Assembly: GCA_016125555.1 (NCBI GenBank)
Contig: WGLN01000005.1
Coordinates: 1-64,000, forward strand
Origin: Porphyrobacter sp.
GTDB taxonomy: Bacteria > Pseudomonadota > Alphaproteobacteria > Sphingomonadales > Sphingomonadaceae
Length of the DNA stretch: 64,000 nt
Direction of reading: 5' to 3'
In this document: one piece after another, positions 9,388 to 17,756 of the stretch
How the letters are laid out: every line of letters starts with the position of its first letter
How positions within the stretch are numbered: position 1 is the first letter of the stretch
Notes under the pieces: model-generated
Told to the model about the DNA's origin: nothing
What the model saw: the letters and a program-made list of their open reading frames with translations, nothing else
Databases searched by the model: none
Made by a program: the position numbers and the translations under genes

Positions 9388-9720
9388 CTAGGCCGCCAGT
9401 GTCCGCATCATGCCCAAGGAGACGAGCTGGCGCCGGGACAGGGCCTCGACCGAGACCAACTCGGCCGTGTCGGGCGAACGGATCACGTCCACCCACACCT
9501 CGCCCCGGGCGCCGGGCTGGCACAGCAGCCCAAAGAAGGCACCGAGCTCGGCCGCCGGGACCTCGAACAGCCGCGCGATCTTGCGGACGATTGCGACGGT
9601 GGGCCACCGGCTCGGCTCGTTCAACCGGGCGTCGATCAACGCAGCCAGGTGTGCCTCCCGCGTCCGGTCATCGAACAGGGCGAGATAGCCGTTGCGGGCG
9701 GCCTCCGGGGTCAGCTCCAT
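9388..9720 (-). CDS. Island protein of unknown function, 110 aa
   Basis: I do not recognise this 110-residue soluble protein. It is Ala/Leu/Arg-rich and mostly helical in appearance (start MELTPEAARNGYLALFDD). Its start overlaps the end of the upstream gene by 10 bp, placing it in the leftward terS-containing operon. That company suggests a role in packaging or helper interference, but nothing in the sequence shows it. Confidence 0.6.
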   Translation of the reverse strand: MELTPEAARNGYLALFDDRTREAHLAALIDARLNEPSRWPTVAIVRKIARLFEVPAAELGAFFGLLCQPGARGEVWVDVIRSPDTAELVSVEALSRRQLVSLGMMRTLAA

Positions 9721-10085
9721 TGTGGGCTCGAATCATAGACCGCATCGGTGCGGACCTTGCGGAAGGCGATCTCGGCCGAGCGCTCGGCGCAGGCCAGCTC
9801 GATCAACACGGGGTCGGTGCCGGAGTGGTCGAGGAGGGCCTGCCCGGGCGTGCAGCCCTTCTCGAGCGCGATCTCCCCGGCGCGCACCATCATCGCGTCC
9901 CCGTACTCGGCCGCCTTGTAGAGCGGCTCGGCAGCGCCCGCCGCGATCTCGGCCGCGTTCTTGCGGATGGCGACCGAGGCGCTCTTCAAGAGCACGGCGG
10001 TGGCGCCCTTCTGCGCGGGCACGTCCACGGTCGAAATCTCGTCAACGGTCATCGAGCGGATAATTTGCTTCTTGGGCAGGGTCAT
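9711..10085 (-). CDS. Phage-related protein, XkdF-like N-terminus (tentative)
   Basis: A 124-residue protein. Its first part (MTVDEISTVDVPAQKGATAV) resembles the opening strand of phage prohead-protease or XkdF-type proteins, where a VDxP step precedes the protease domain. It is too short to be a full protease and shows no catalytic Ser/His set. It could be a remnant or a decoy. Its ATG overlaps the stop of the upstream gene (ATGA). Confidence 0.5.
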   Translation of the reverse strand: MTLPKKQIIRSMTVDEISTVDVPAQKGATAVLLKSASVAIRKNAAEIAAGAAEPLYKAAEYGDAMMVRAGEIALEKGCTPGQALLDHSGTDPVLIELACAERSAEIAFRKVRTDAVYDSSPQWS

Positions 10086-10489
10086 TGCGTGGGTTCCTTC
10101 GGCTGGGATTGCGGCACGGACGAGAGGTCATTCTCGACCTGCCGGGCTATCAGGGATGCGACCGTCTCCGCCCGCGCGCGGGATTGGCGCGGCTGGTTCA
10201 GGTGCGAGAGCAGGTCCGGGGCATTCAGCTCGAGCTCGCCCAACAGCGAGCCGCGAAACTGGTGCATCAGGCGGGAGGGCGAATAGGCCTCGCCACCGTG
10301 GCGGCGCCGGTACTCAGCGAGGAATGCCCGGTCGGCATCGAACAGCGCGACCATCGCCTCCCCGGCCGCCGCGATGGCGGCGGAGAAGCGGGCAGCGGCC
10401 TCGGCCTTGTCGGTGGCGATCTCGCGCAGGCGGTCCGGGCCTTCTGGCTCCGGGCTCGCAGCGTCATGCGACTTGCTGAAAATTCCCAT
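10082..10489 (-). CDS. Island protein of unknown function, 135 aa
   Basis: A 135-residue protein I do not recognise, rich in Ala, Glu and Arg. It has long predicted helices (about residues 20-65 and 95-125), no signal peptide and no membrane segment. A good ribosome site (AAGGAGATCACA) precedes the ATG. The gene overlaps both neighbours, so it belongs to the translationally coupled leftward operon. Confidence 0.6.
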   Translation of the reverse strand: MGIFSKSHDAASPEPEGPDRLREIATDKAEAAARFSAAIAAAGEAMVALFDADRAFLAEYRRRHGGEAYSPSRLMHQFRGSLLGELELNAPDLLSHLNQPRQSRARAETVASLIARQVENDLSSVPQSQPKEPTQ

Positions 10490-10871
10490 TGTGATCTCCT
10501 TCCTTTCCGATGGATCCAGCCTCGCTCAGCGTGGCCTGAATTGATGCGATGAGGTCCACCGCCTCCTTGGCTGTGAAACCGGCGCCCTCGAGGTCAGCCC
10601 GGCGGGCCAGCCAGAATGTCTTGTCGAATGGCGGCCGAGCGGCCTCCCGGTCAGCGCGGCGCAGCACGGCATGATCGTAATGCGAGGCGGGCTCACGCTC
10701 GCCGCGTATCAACTGGTCCTCGTCAACGAGGACGGCGAGCTCGGGGCTCTCCGGTGCAGCATCGCCCAACTCGAGCAGCACGGCGATGCGAAGCGACCGG
10801 CGGACCTCCGGCGCCATCAAGCGGAAGCCCACCGCGAAGGCGAGGATGTCGAGGGCGCTATCGCGGTTCAT
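10464..10871 (-). CDS. Island protein of unknown function, 135 aa
   Basis: A 135-residue acidic soluble protein with no motif I recognise. It overlaps the gene before it by 14 bp and the gene after it by 26 bp. The dense overlaps and shared direction support a real gene in the operon that starts with the terminase-like gene. Confidence 0.6.
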   Translation of the reverse strand: MNRDSALDILAFAVGFRLMAPEVRRSLRIAVLLELGDAAPESPELAVLVDEDQLIRGEREPASHYDHAVLRRADREAARPPFDKTFWLARRADLEGAGFTAKEAVDLIASIQATLSEAGSIGKEGDHNGNFQQVA

Positions 10872-11367
10872 GTTCGATCACCCGGGCCGGAGCCGGAAGC
10901 TGCGCCTTCATCGTCTCGGCAAGCTGGACAGCGACCTTCGCCACCGCGTCACCGAGGACGCCTGAATTGAGGTCGTGGGTCACGCGGCCGTTGACGGACA
11001 CGGACGAGATTTCACGGTAGGCGGGCAGCAGCGCCTTCGCTCGAAGCTCGAGGAGGCGGTCGCTGTACCGCGTGACGTAGCCGACAATCTGTTCCTTGTA
11101 GCGGCCCCCGTAAATCGGCTCGGAGTACCCCTCCTGAGCGCGCCGGAAGAGCTCGTGCTCAACGTCAGCGCGGGCGGCCTCCATCGCTTCGTCCCACTGG
11201 CGGCCGAACTCCTCGTCACGGTCCCGCTCGTCCTTGAAGGTGCGGACGGCGCCGTACTGGCTCGAGGCACGGGGGCTAGCGGCGCGGGCGGCCCGGACAA
11301 TGATTCCGTGCCGGGCGAGCTCGGCCAGAAAGACCCGTTTGCGGCGCTCTGTCAGCTTCGATTGCAT
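10858..11367 (-). CDS. Probable phage small terminase subunit
   Basis: A 169-residue protein with an N-terminal helix-turn-helix-like stretch (LAELARHGIIVRAARAASP), then EEFGRQWDEAMEAARADVEHE and YVTRYSDRLLELRAKALLP. This pattern is typical of small terminase-like proteins that recognise pac or cos sites. No large terminase is present, as in PICI-type satellites that redirect a helper's packaging. The start is not certain: the ATG at 11367 lacks a strong ribosome site. Assignment rests on pattern recognition. Confidence 0.55.
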   Translation of the reverse strand: MQSKLTERRKRVFLAELARHGIIVRAARAASPRASSQYGAVRTFKDERDRDEEFGRQWDEAMEAARADVEHELFRRAQEGYSEPIYGGRYKEQIVGYVTRYSDRLLELRAKALLPAYREISSVSVNGRVTHDLNSGVLGDAVAKVAVQLAETMKAQLPAPARVIEHEPR

Positions 11368-11434
11368 GGCCGGAAAGGTAGCTGGAAGCCGCTGGAAGCC
11401 GAACGGGTTACCATTGATAATAGACCCGCCGGGG

Positions 11435-11453
11435 ACCTTGCCGGTTACCTTGC
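11435..11453 (-). repeat. Island repeat copy 2 (GGTAACC pair)
   Basis: On the plus strand it reads ACCTTGCCGGTTACCTTGC, the reverse complement of the copy-1 core. It lies 68 bp upstream of the terminase-like gene, with an extra GTTACC at about 11407. The gap 11368-11531 holds no gene and is a likely promoter region. Confidence 0.6.
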
Positions 11454-11531
11454 TGCGGGGGTGGCGATGCCGGGGCCATCGAAACGTGGGCGAAGGCCCC
11501 GGCGGCCCGGACCTCGAGGAGGTTAGGCGCT

Positions 11532-12026
11532 TCATGCCGCCGGTTGCGGCTCGGGCGCGGCGATGTTCGCGGCGGCCTGTTCGATGGCCTCGAGGGCGAG
11601 GATCACCGGGCGGTACTCGGTCCACGCGCCGTCCTCGAAGTCCGGCCAGTTGCTGCGGACGAAGGCGTTGTCCAGCGCGGCCCGGGCGAAGTCGCCAAGG
11701 TGCTTGAAGGCATTGCGGACGGTGCAGGGATAATCGCCCTGCGTCACGAACGCCCGGGCGAGGCTCAGGCTCGGCGCTGCTAGGTCGGCTTCCGCACCCT
11801 CGAAGTTGTTGGAGGGCTTCGCGCCGGTCTCGGCATTCACCCCGGCTTCGAGCTCGTCCAGCAGGTACGCGATCTCCCGCCAATTCCAGTCACCGAAGCG
11901 ACCGAAGCGCGCAGCGGCCTCCTCGGTTGCCTCGTCAGCGATCAAGCACCACAGCTCGTCCGCCTCCTCCGGTGTCATCGGCGTGGGCTTGCGAATGAGG
12001 GCCGTCATCCTCTCCGCCGGGGTCAT
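11532..12026 (-). CDS. Island protein of unknown function, 164 aa
   Basis: A 164-residue soluble protein, unrecognised. It is acidic and rich in Ala and Trp (GRFGDWNWREIAYLLDELEAG, TQGDYPC, NWPDFEDGAW). Its ATG overlaps the stop of the 71-residue gene upstream (ATGA), so the pair forms a small operon. No domain, signal peptide or membrane segment is seen. Confidence 0.6.
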   Translation of the reverse strand: MTPAERMTALIRKPTPMTPEEADELWCLIADEATEEAAARFGRFGDWNWREIAYLLDELEAGVNAETGAKPSNNFEGAEADLAAPSLSLARAFVTQGDYPCTVRNAFKHLGDFARAALDNAFVRSNWPDFEDGAWTEYRPVILALEAIEQAAANIAAPEPQPAA

Positions 12027-12238
12027 CGCGCCACCTCCCGGAGGAGCTCTTCCTCCTCGGCAGTCAGCGGGCGGGTCTCGCAGCGGATGGTGAGCACGGT
12101 GCCGTCCGAGCGGCCGATGATCTCGCCCATCTCCCATCGCGCCTCGGCAAAGAGACGGCGGGCGAGGGCCGCGCCTTCGGGCGAGCGCTTCGCCGTGGAT
12201 ACCTCGAGCAGCCGCTCGAGCTTGCCTGTCGCTTCCAT
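12023..12238 (-). CDS. Island protein of unknown function, 71 aa
   Basis: A 71-residue charged protein (start MEATGKLERLLEVSTAKRSPEG) with a good ribosome site, GAAGGAGAATC, before the ATG. No family is recognised. It is the first gene after the repeat-rich region 12239-12800. A motif 76 bp upstream of its start recurs at the same distance from the alpA-like gene. Confidence 0.6.
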   Translation of the reverse strand: MEATGKLERLLEVSTAKRSPEGAALARRLFAEARWEMGEIIGRSDGTVLTIRCETRPLTAEEEELLREVAR

Positions 12239-12313
12239 CTGTGATTCTCCTTCGTGTCTCCGCCGATGTGCGGTGCGGAAGGTGTGGCAGGACGGCCCCG
12301 GCGCTGGCGATTG

Positions 12314-12328
12314 CCCTAATTCAGTACG
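12314..12328 (-). promoter_or_regulatory. Shared upstream motif, copy A (CCCTAATTCAGTACG)
   Basis: This 15-mer recurs with one change at 15751-15765. In both places it begins 76 bp upstream of a leftward start codon (12238 and 15675). It is probably a common promoter or activator element. No standard -35/-10 pair is obvious. Confidence 0.5.
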
Positions 12329-12361
12329 GTGGGAGGGGGCCGCCTGCCCGGCTCCCGGGAG

Positions 12362-12380
12362 ACCTTGCCGGTTACCTTGC
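12362..12380 (-). repeat. Island repeat copy 3 (GGTAACC pair)
   Basis: Identical over 19 bases to copy 2 on the plus strand (ACCTTGCCGGTTACCTTGC) and in the same orientation. It lies about 124 bp upstream of the 71-residue gene. Confidence 0.6.
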
Positions 12381-12548
12381 CGGGCGGTCGTGTCGCATAA
12401 GCCCAACGAACGATGGTGCGGCAGGCAGGGAGCCTTATCCTCCCCTAGGTTAGGGTCGCTGGCAGGGGCGCCGATCTCGCGCCCGCGCGCGTGTGGACCA
12501 GCGGATCAGGCGGGCAGGCGGCGGCCATTTGCCCAAGAACACAGCAAG

Positions 12549-12782
12549 CCGTCGGGGTGGCCGTCGGGGTGGAAACCACGGAAAACGTGGGTGCCGTCGG
12601 GGCGTCGGGGTGAAATGCCTATTATGCTTTTCCTACCCTCTCCTCTTCCCCTCTTCCTCCTTCTTTTCGATCTCCTCGAACAATTATCTCGAGAATTACA
12701 CCGACGCCCCGACGCGGCCATGTCTTCTTGGGCTTTCGACCCCGACGGGCACCCCGACGGCACCCCGACGGCACCCCGACGG
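12549..12782. other. Candidate replication origin with inverted iteron clusters
   Basis: The left cluster has CCGTCGGGGTG at 12549-12559 and 12561-12571, plus shorter copies at 12594 and 12603. The right cluster has its complement, CACCCCGACGG, three times head to tail at 12750, 12761 and 12772, with partial copies at 12707 and 12740. The 11-bp period is one helix turn. Between them lie a pyrimidine tract (12626-12677) and an AT-rich stretch. P4-type satellites have such repeats for their primase-helicase. Confidence 0.6.
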
Positions 12783-12800
12783 CGCACGGCACCCGGGCCG

Positions 12801-15320
12801 TCAGTAAGGCTCATCGTCCTCGGACCGGGGGCCAGCCCCGCGCAAGGTGATGCCCGAATAGACGTTGACGCGCTCACCGCCCCGCGACGGCCGCCGGGGG
12901 CTGACCCGGTTGCTCGTGGCGGCGTAGAGCTCGGTTGCGAATGCGGCATCGTTCTTCGGCCTGCGCCCGGTGCGATCGCACCATTCCCGATACACGGCAT
13001 ACAGGCGGTCCTTCTCGACCTCACGGCCGGGACCCTCCTCGCATCGCTCGTGGACGAAAGCCGCCACCTCGGAGCCCTGATTGAACAGGTCCAGCACCGC
13101 CTCCTCCGATGTACCGGGCAGGACGAACCGGCCGCGATCTCGAAGCCTGCGCCATCCCTCGAGCGCCCACAACAGGATGCCGGGCAGCTCGGCCATCAGC
13201 CGGTCAGCGAGGCCGGGGTCCTCCCGGCCGAGGAAGCTCTGTTGCATCCGTAGGACCGAGAAGCGGTTGGCGAGGGCGGGGCTGGCGTCCGGCAACTTCG
13301 GGAGCACATTCGAGGAGACCACGAAGCGAGTTGCCAGCCGCCCCTCCCACGCCTCCTTATGCTTGCGGTCGATAGTCACTTTGTCGCGCCCGGTGATGCG
13401 AAGCAGCGTCTCGGCAATCGCGTCACCGTCGGCCATGCCCCCGAGGCGCATATCGGACAGGAAGGCGACGGTCTTGCCGATCAGCGGCTGCAATCCGAAC
13501 GGGGTCCCAAGCGCCTTGACCGACGGGGCGCAGACATTTGAGTTGCCCACCAGCTCGATCAGCACCTTCTGGATCGTTCCCTTACCGGACCGGGGCGGAC
13601 CGATCATCAACAGCATCTTTTCCTGCGAGGTGTCGGGGGTGACGGAGTAGCCGAACCAGTCCTGTAGCAAGTCCGCCGCCACGCGGTCCGGGAACACCTG
13701 GGCCACAAATGCGAGCCACTGCTCCGGCTCCGGGGCGGCGGGGTCATACTCGAGGTCGAGCGTGTTGCGCGTGAAGAAGCGCGGTGTCGGCGGCAGCAAT
13801 TCCCCGGTGGGAACGTGGACCAGCCCATTGCGGACAGCGAGGAGCTCCTCGGGCGGCGGCCCCTCACCTTCGATCCAAGCCTGCGAGGTCATGGCGTTGG
13901 AGGGGCGGTGCGCAAGGGCCTTGAGGGCGTCCAGCACCTTGTTCACCTTCACCGCGTCGGGATTGAAGGGCTCGAAGACAACGACCTCCTTCTCCTTCTT
14001 CGCCACCAGCGCCTTGCCGAGCTCCCGGTACAGAGCGGACCGCATCGTGGCGTCCTCCACGTCGCGGTAGGCACCGGCGCGCCACTCGAGCCAATCGTCA
14101 TTGGTGTGGATGGCCGTCGGGAACAGCTCGGCCTTGAGGCGTTCCGCGATCTCGAGCGGGGCGGCCGGATTCAGCACCCGGCGCCCGTCGGGGCCGAGGT
14201 TGTCCTTGGCAACGGCATCGCGGGCCTTCTTGATCTGCCGGGCGGCATAATCGAGAGGCCGCTTCTGTTCCCGCGTGTGAGCGGAAATGGCGAAGCCCGG
14301 GTCCAGCAACACGGCCGCGATGGTCTGGTCATCGCAACCCCCGCGCACCATCCCGCAAGCGACCGCGAAGGTCACCTCCGAGCGGGAGGCGTACTTGTTC
14401 GGCTCGTCGGGGTCATCGCCCTGCACGATTAGCATTCGGGTCCGCAACGATACGCCCTCGGGGAGCTTGTCTAGGCTGGCGAGGAATGGCGGGACGCCCT
14501 CGAGGTGTACCTCGGCCTGTCCGGTGGCCGGAGCGGCATCCTTAGGTGGCGCGGCGGTGATCTCGTCGCCCAAGGAGTACACCCGGTCCGCGTGATACTC
14601 GATCACCGATGCCAACCGGGGGACCCGGCCTGCCTTGCGCTTCTTCTCGTTGGGCCGGTTGATCGTGCCCGGCAGTCGCATGACGCGGCAGCAATCGTGG
14701 GTGCCATCGACCTTTATGAGTGGGCAGGCCTCGGGGTCCTCTTCCCTTCGCCGCTCGAGGTCCTCCGCGATCATCTTGGCAAGGTCCATCTCGACCTGCC
14801 GGGTGAAGCACTCGGCTTGTTCGGCTCCTTCCTTGTCGCAGCCGATGTAGAAGCCCGGCGCCTTGAGCTGCCAGAACCCCTGAACGCCCCCGCCGCTGTC
14901 GAGGGTGAGGGTCGGCTGGAGCTGGTAATCTCCGAGTATTGCGAGCGCCGCCTCACGCGCCTCGACGGGGTCAGCGCCATCGGCCGGGTCAATATCGACA
15001 TGGATCCAGTCGAGGTTCTCGATGTCCGCCTTGCTGGCCTTCGAGGTGATGCGTTCCCGCGTAGGATTGACGGTCCAGTACAGGTTGCGCCCGGCGGCCG
15101 AGTGCTCTTCGAGGAAGCGCAGCGCTTGTTCCGCCTCGCCCGGCCCAAAAGTCTCGGTGTGCGTCGGGCCTCGCTCCGGCGGGATGGCGGTCAGCGCGAT
15201 GTAGCCCACGGGGCGCACGAGCGGCAGGAAGGCAATGGTGTCCTCAAGGCGGGGCTCGAGCGGCTTGTCCGCAACGCTTCGGCCTTCGCCCCCGGAGTGG
15301 GATTCAGTAGTATCGCTCAC
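12801..15320 (-). CDS. Phage/plasmid primase-helicase (P4/D5-like)
   Basis: An 839-residue replication protein. The N-terminal part looks like an archaeo-eukaryotic-type primase with a DxD pair in HVDID (Asp109, Asp111) and HDCCRVMRLPGTIN near residue 208. The C-terminal part is a superfamily-3-type helicase: Walker A GPPRSGKGT at 574-582, Walker B near FLSDMR (620-625), sensor VVSSN near 668 and an Arg near 687. It should unwind and prime the island's own origin, probably the adjacent repeats. The GTG start has GAGGAGAG upstream. Confidence 0.85.
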   Translation of the reverse strand: MSDTTESHSGGEGRSVADKPLEPRLEDTIAFLPLVRPVGYIALTAIPPERGPTHTETFGPGEAEQALRFLEEHSAAGRNLYWTVNPTRERITSKASKADIENLDWIHVDIDPADGADPVEAREAALAILGDYQLQPTLTLDSGGGVQGFWQLKAPGFYIGCDKEGAEQAECFTRQVEMDLAKMIAEDLERRREEDPEACPLIKVDGTHDCCRVMRLPGTINRPNEKKRKAGRVPRLASVIEYHADRVYSLGDEITAAPPKDAAPATGQAEVHLEGVPPFLASLDKLPEGVSLRTRMLIVQGDDPDEPNKYASRSEVTFAVACGMVRGGCDDQTIAAVLLDPGFAISAHTREQKRPLDYAARQIKKARDAVAKDNLGPDGRRVLNPAAPLEIAERLKAELFPTAIHTNDDWLEWRAGAYRDVEDATMRSALYRELGKALVAKKEKEVVVFEPFNPDAVKVNKVLDALKALAHRPSNAMTSQAWIEGEGPPPEELLAVRNGLVHVPTGELLPPTPRFFTRNTLDLEYDPAAPEPEQWLAFVAQVFPDRVAADLLQDWFGYSVTPDTSQEKMLLMIGPPRSGKGTIQKVLIELVGNSNVCAPSVKALGTPFGLQPLIGKTVAFLSDMRLGGMADGDAIAETLLRITGRDKVTIDRKHKEAWEGRLATRFVVSSNVLPKLPDASPALANRFSVLRMQQSFLGREDPGLADRLMAELPGILLWALEGWRRLRDRGRFVLPGTSEEAVLDLFNQGSEVAAFVHERCEEGPGREVEKDRLYAVYREWCDRTGRRPKNDAAFATELYAATSNRVSPRRPSRGGERVNVYSGITLRGAGPRSEDDEPY

Positions 15321-15417
15321 GGATGAGCTCTCCTCTCGTCCAACCGATGGAACCGGGGCCGTCCGTCTTACTCCTGTAGGCGGGCGGCCTTTCCTTTCGG
15401 CGCGGGGGAATGGCCGA

Positions 15418-15675
15418 TCAGGCGGCCACGCGGTTATCGACCCACTCCCGCACCTCGACCGTGCGCCACGCGCGACGGTTGGGGGCGAGATGGACGGGGG
15501 CGGGGAACTCCTCGCGCTTCATCAGCCGGTAGAGCACGGCCTTGCTCAGCGTGGTGTAGTCCATCACGTCCGCCAACAGCATGAGGTCCGGGGAGGCCGA
15601 GCGCCTCGGCTCCTTCTTCCCCGGCTCGCTGTCAGCGCCGGTCACGATCTCTTCGGTGGGTGCCTGTTCGGGCAT
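15418..15675 (-). CDS. AlpA-family HTH regulator
   Basis: An 85-residue protein whose second half is a MerR/AlpA-like winged helix (LSKAVLYRLMKREEFPAPVH followed by RRAW and VREWVDNRV). AlpA-type proteins switch on integrase or excision genes in P4-like and related elements. The N-terminal 30 residues are charged and probably disordered. It precedes the primase-helicase gene by about 97 bp. A palindrome and the shared 15-bp motif lie upstream. Confidence 0.8.
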   Translation of the reverse strand: MPEQAPTEEIVTGADSEPGKKEPRRSASPDLMLLADVMDYTTLSKAVLYRLMKREEFPAPVHLAPNRRAWRTVEVREWVDNRVAA

Positions 15676-15741
15676 CTGGTCCTCCTATCCCCGCGCGTCT
15701 CGCTGCGGCTCGAGAGGCCTTTTCGCGCGCTCGGTGTGGGA

Positions 15742-15765
15742 GGGAAATTTCCCTAATTCGGTACG
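15742..15765 (-). promoter_or_regulatory. Palindrome GGGAAATTTCCC plus shared motif, copy B
   Basis: A perfect 12-bp palindrome (15742-15753) abuts the 15-mer CCCTAATTCGGTACG (15751-15765). They sit 67-90 bp upstream of the alpA-like start. The palindrome looks like a repressor operator and the 15-mer matches copy A at 12314. Confidence 0.5.
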
Positions 15766-15766
15766 C

Positions 15767-16450
15767 TCAGCGGGAGCCCTTGGTCAGTCCCCGCCACTCA
15801 CGCCAGCGCTGAACACACTCATAGGCAAGGTGCCAGTCCGGCCGCCTCCCGCGCAACGTGGAGCCCGAGAGGCCGGGGTCGAAGTGACACAGCTCGGAGG
15901 CCAGCCATCGGACCGTCTCGCTGGGGAGATATAGGCGCTCGACCTCCTCGCCCTTCTTGTTTCGGAACGTCCAAGGGATGGCGCCCTCGGGGATGGAACC
16001 ATTTTTGGGGAAGAGGGCCTCGAGGCGCGCGGTCACTGGCTCACCACGAGCGTACCTCCAATTCAACAGGACGAAGGCCGCCGCGCCGATGCCCGGGCGC
16101 ACCTCCTTCGAGCCCACGCCCCTCTTGCCCCGGTCGAGCTTGCGGAGATTGGCCCACGCCTCGAGGCGCTGGCGCGGTGGCTTCGCAGAGAGGCCGAACC
16201 TCGGGAACAGCGTGTCGAACTGGGCAATGTCCCGCTCGACCTCGAGCTCCTCTTCCGGCGAAAGAGCGGGCGCGTCCGCCGTCACGTCCTTGCGATTCAA
16301 GTGACGGACGATTTTGGCAATGGCTTTCGAGCGCACGGCCATCACGTCCCGCGCCTCGAGCTCGGCCTCGAACATCGCGCGGGCGAGCTCCCGAGCGTGT
16401 TCAATCGGCTTGTCGGCTAGGACATGGTTGGCGGGGTCGGTCAGGTCCAC
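15767..16450 (-). CDS. Island protein of unknown function, 227 aa
   Basis: A 227-residue soluble protein that I do not recognise. The first 70 residues are helical and acidic, and the C-terminal half contains ETVRWLASELCHFDPGL and WHLAYECVQRWREWRG. It overlaps the integrase gene by 10 bp, so the two are cotranscribed. A role in excision or early control is possible but unproven. Confidence 0.65.
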   Translation of the reverse strand: MDLTDPANHVLADKPIEHARELARAMFEAELEARDVMAVRSKAIAKIVRHLNRKDVTADAPALSPEEELEVERDIAQFDTLFPRFGLSAKPPRQRLEAWANLRKLDRGKRGVGSKEVRPGIGAAAFVLLNWRYARGEPVTARLEALFPKNGSIPEGAIPWTFRNKKGEEVERLYLPSETVRWLASELCHFDPGLSGSTLRGRRPDWHLAYECVQRWREWRGLTKGSR

Positions 16451-17745
16451 AGCTCACCCCAGACAAGCATCGCGTCCCGCATCTCTTGGGCGTAGTCGTG
16501 CTTGATGTAGGTCCGTTGGAGCTTCTCCATCGAATGTCCGAGGACCCGCTCAATGTGGTCACCGGGGATGCCCATCTCCGCTAGGTTCGTGGCGACCGTG
16601 CGCCGAATGTCGTGGACGGTCCAGTGCTCCATCGGCTCCGGTGGCTCCTCGCCCCTCTTCGCTGCCTCCTTCTCGGCCCGCTCCTTGAGGATGCGGTCGA
16701 GACGGGCCTTGCCCTTCGAGTAGCCGCTCACCGGGGTCTTGCCCTCGGTCGAGGAGAACAGGAACTTGCCCCCGAGGTCCGGGAGGCTGTCGAGAATGGC
16801 AGCAGCGGGCGGGGAGAGGTACATTGTGTGGCCCCGGCGGCTCTTGTGCTTCGAGGGCGGGATGACGACAGCGGGGACCGTCTCACCGTCAAGCGTGATC
16901 TTGCGGCGTTCGCTCTTCTCCATCTCCCCGATCTCCGCGCGCCGCGCGCCGGTGAGAATGAGCATCCGATACATGGGGCCGAAGGGATAGCCGAGGTCCT
17001 CCTTCTCGTTGCCGCAGGCGTCCCATATCCGCCGGAGCTCGTCCATCGAAAGGACCCGCTCCCGCACCTCGTACACCTCGACCCGATCTAGCCGGGTGAT
17101 TGGGTTGGTGGTGATGAATTGCTGGTCCAGAGCCCAATGGAAGAGCTTGCTCAGGTGCTTCCGCATCTCGATTGAGGCGGCCTGACCGCGATTGGCGGTG
17201 ACCTTGTTCAGCAGGCTGTGAATGTCGGCGCGGGTTATGTCTGCGAGCTCCCGGTCGTGCCACGGCTTGACCTCCGGCTTCTCGAGCCAATTGCGGGCGA
17301 GGTCCTCCCGGTTGCCGCTCTTCTTCGTCTCCGGCCGGGCGTACTCAACGATGAAGCGCTCGATCAGTGCTTTGACGGAACGGGAGGAGTGGCCCAAGGC
17401 GTGCTGCTTGCGCTCCTCTGCATAGTCGTCACCGTTGGCGGCGGCCTCGAGGACCTCGAGCGCCAGCTTGCGGGCATCGCGGTATGACTTGAAGGGCTCC
17501 TCGAGCGTGTAGCGCCGGGTCTTGCCCTTCCCGGGTCGCCCGCGTTTGCCCACGGGACCCTCCCCGGCGACACGGTACACTACACACCAGCTCCGATGCC
17601 CCTTCGAGGTGACCCGGAGCCGGAGCCCGTCGCAGGCGGTGTCGCGTATCTCGAGATGCTCGCCCGCGCGGGGTGGGTCGATGCGCTTGAGGTCCATGTT
17701 GGCAAGCCGCTTCGTCTCTTGCCTGTAGGTGATCGTCTCCGCCAT
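16441..17745 (-). CDS. int: Tyrosine-type site-specific integrase
   Basis: A 434-residue phage-type integrase. It has an N-terminal arm-binding region (LRLRVTSKGHRSW), a core-binding SAM-like domain (about 120-215), and a catalytic domain with Arg268 (TGARRAE), His378-x-x-Arg381 (HDIRR), His404 (LGH) and nucleophile Tyr413. All key residues are present. The gene starts 157 bp from attR, with island repeat copy 4 only 12 bp before its ATG. It should insert and, with help, excise the island at tRNA-Gly. Confidence 0.95.
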   Translation of the reverse strand: MAETITYRQETKRLANMDLKRIDPPRAGEHLEIRDTACDGLRLRVTSKGHRSWCVVYRVAGEGPVGKRGRPGKGKTRRYTLEEPFKSYRDARKLALEVLEAAANGDDYAEERKQHALGHSSRSVKALIERFIVEYARPETKKSGNREDLARNWLEKPEVKPWHDRELADITRADIHSLLNKVTANRGQAASIEMRKHLSKLFHWALDQQFITTNPITRLDRVEVYEVRERVLSMDELRRIWDACGNEKEDLGYPFGPMYRMLILTGARRAEIGEMEKSERRKITLDGETVPAVVIPPSKHKSRRGHTMYLSPPAAAILDSLPDLGGKFLFSSTEGKTPVSGYSKGKARLDRILKERAEKEAAKRGEEPPEPMEHWTVHDIRRTVATNLAEMGIPGDHIERVLGHSMEKLQRTYIKHDYAQEMRDAMLVWGELWT

Positions 17746-17756
17746 TGCGTCCTCCG

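Larger units (their letters stand above)
12239..12800. other. 562-bp non-coding region of the island
   Basis: No credible gene lies here. Reading rightward it holds the 15-bp motif at 12314, the GGTAACC repeat at 12362, inverted clusters of an 11-bp repeat, and a long pyrimidine tract with an AT-rich stretch between the clusters (12613-12700). It directly adjoins the 3' end of the primase-helicase gene. Confidence 0.7.

Noticed and set aside
12740-12782. CRISPR-like or coding repeats
   Set aside because: Units are 11 bp and contiguous with no spacers, and lie past the primase stop codon. Iterons explain them better.
12506-13024. Open frames across the candidate origin
   Set aside because: Their translations are repeat-derived (Pro/Gly/Arg/Thr) with no ribosome site, and they overlap the primase 3' end in other frames.
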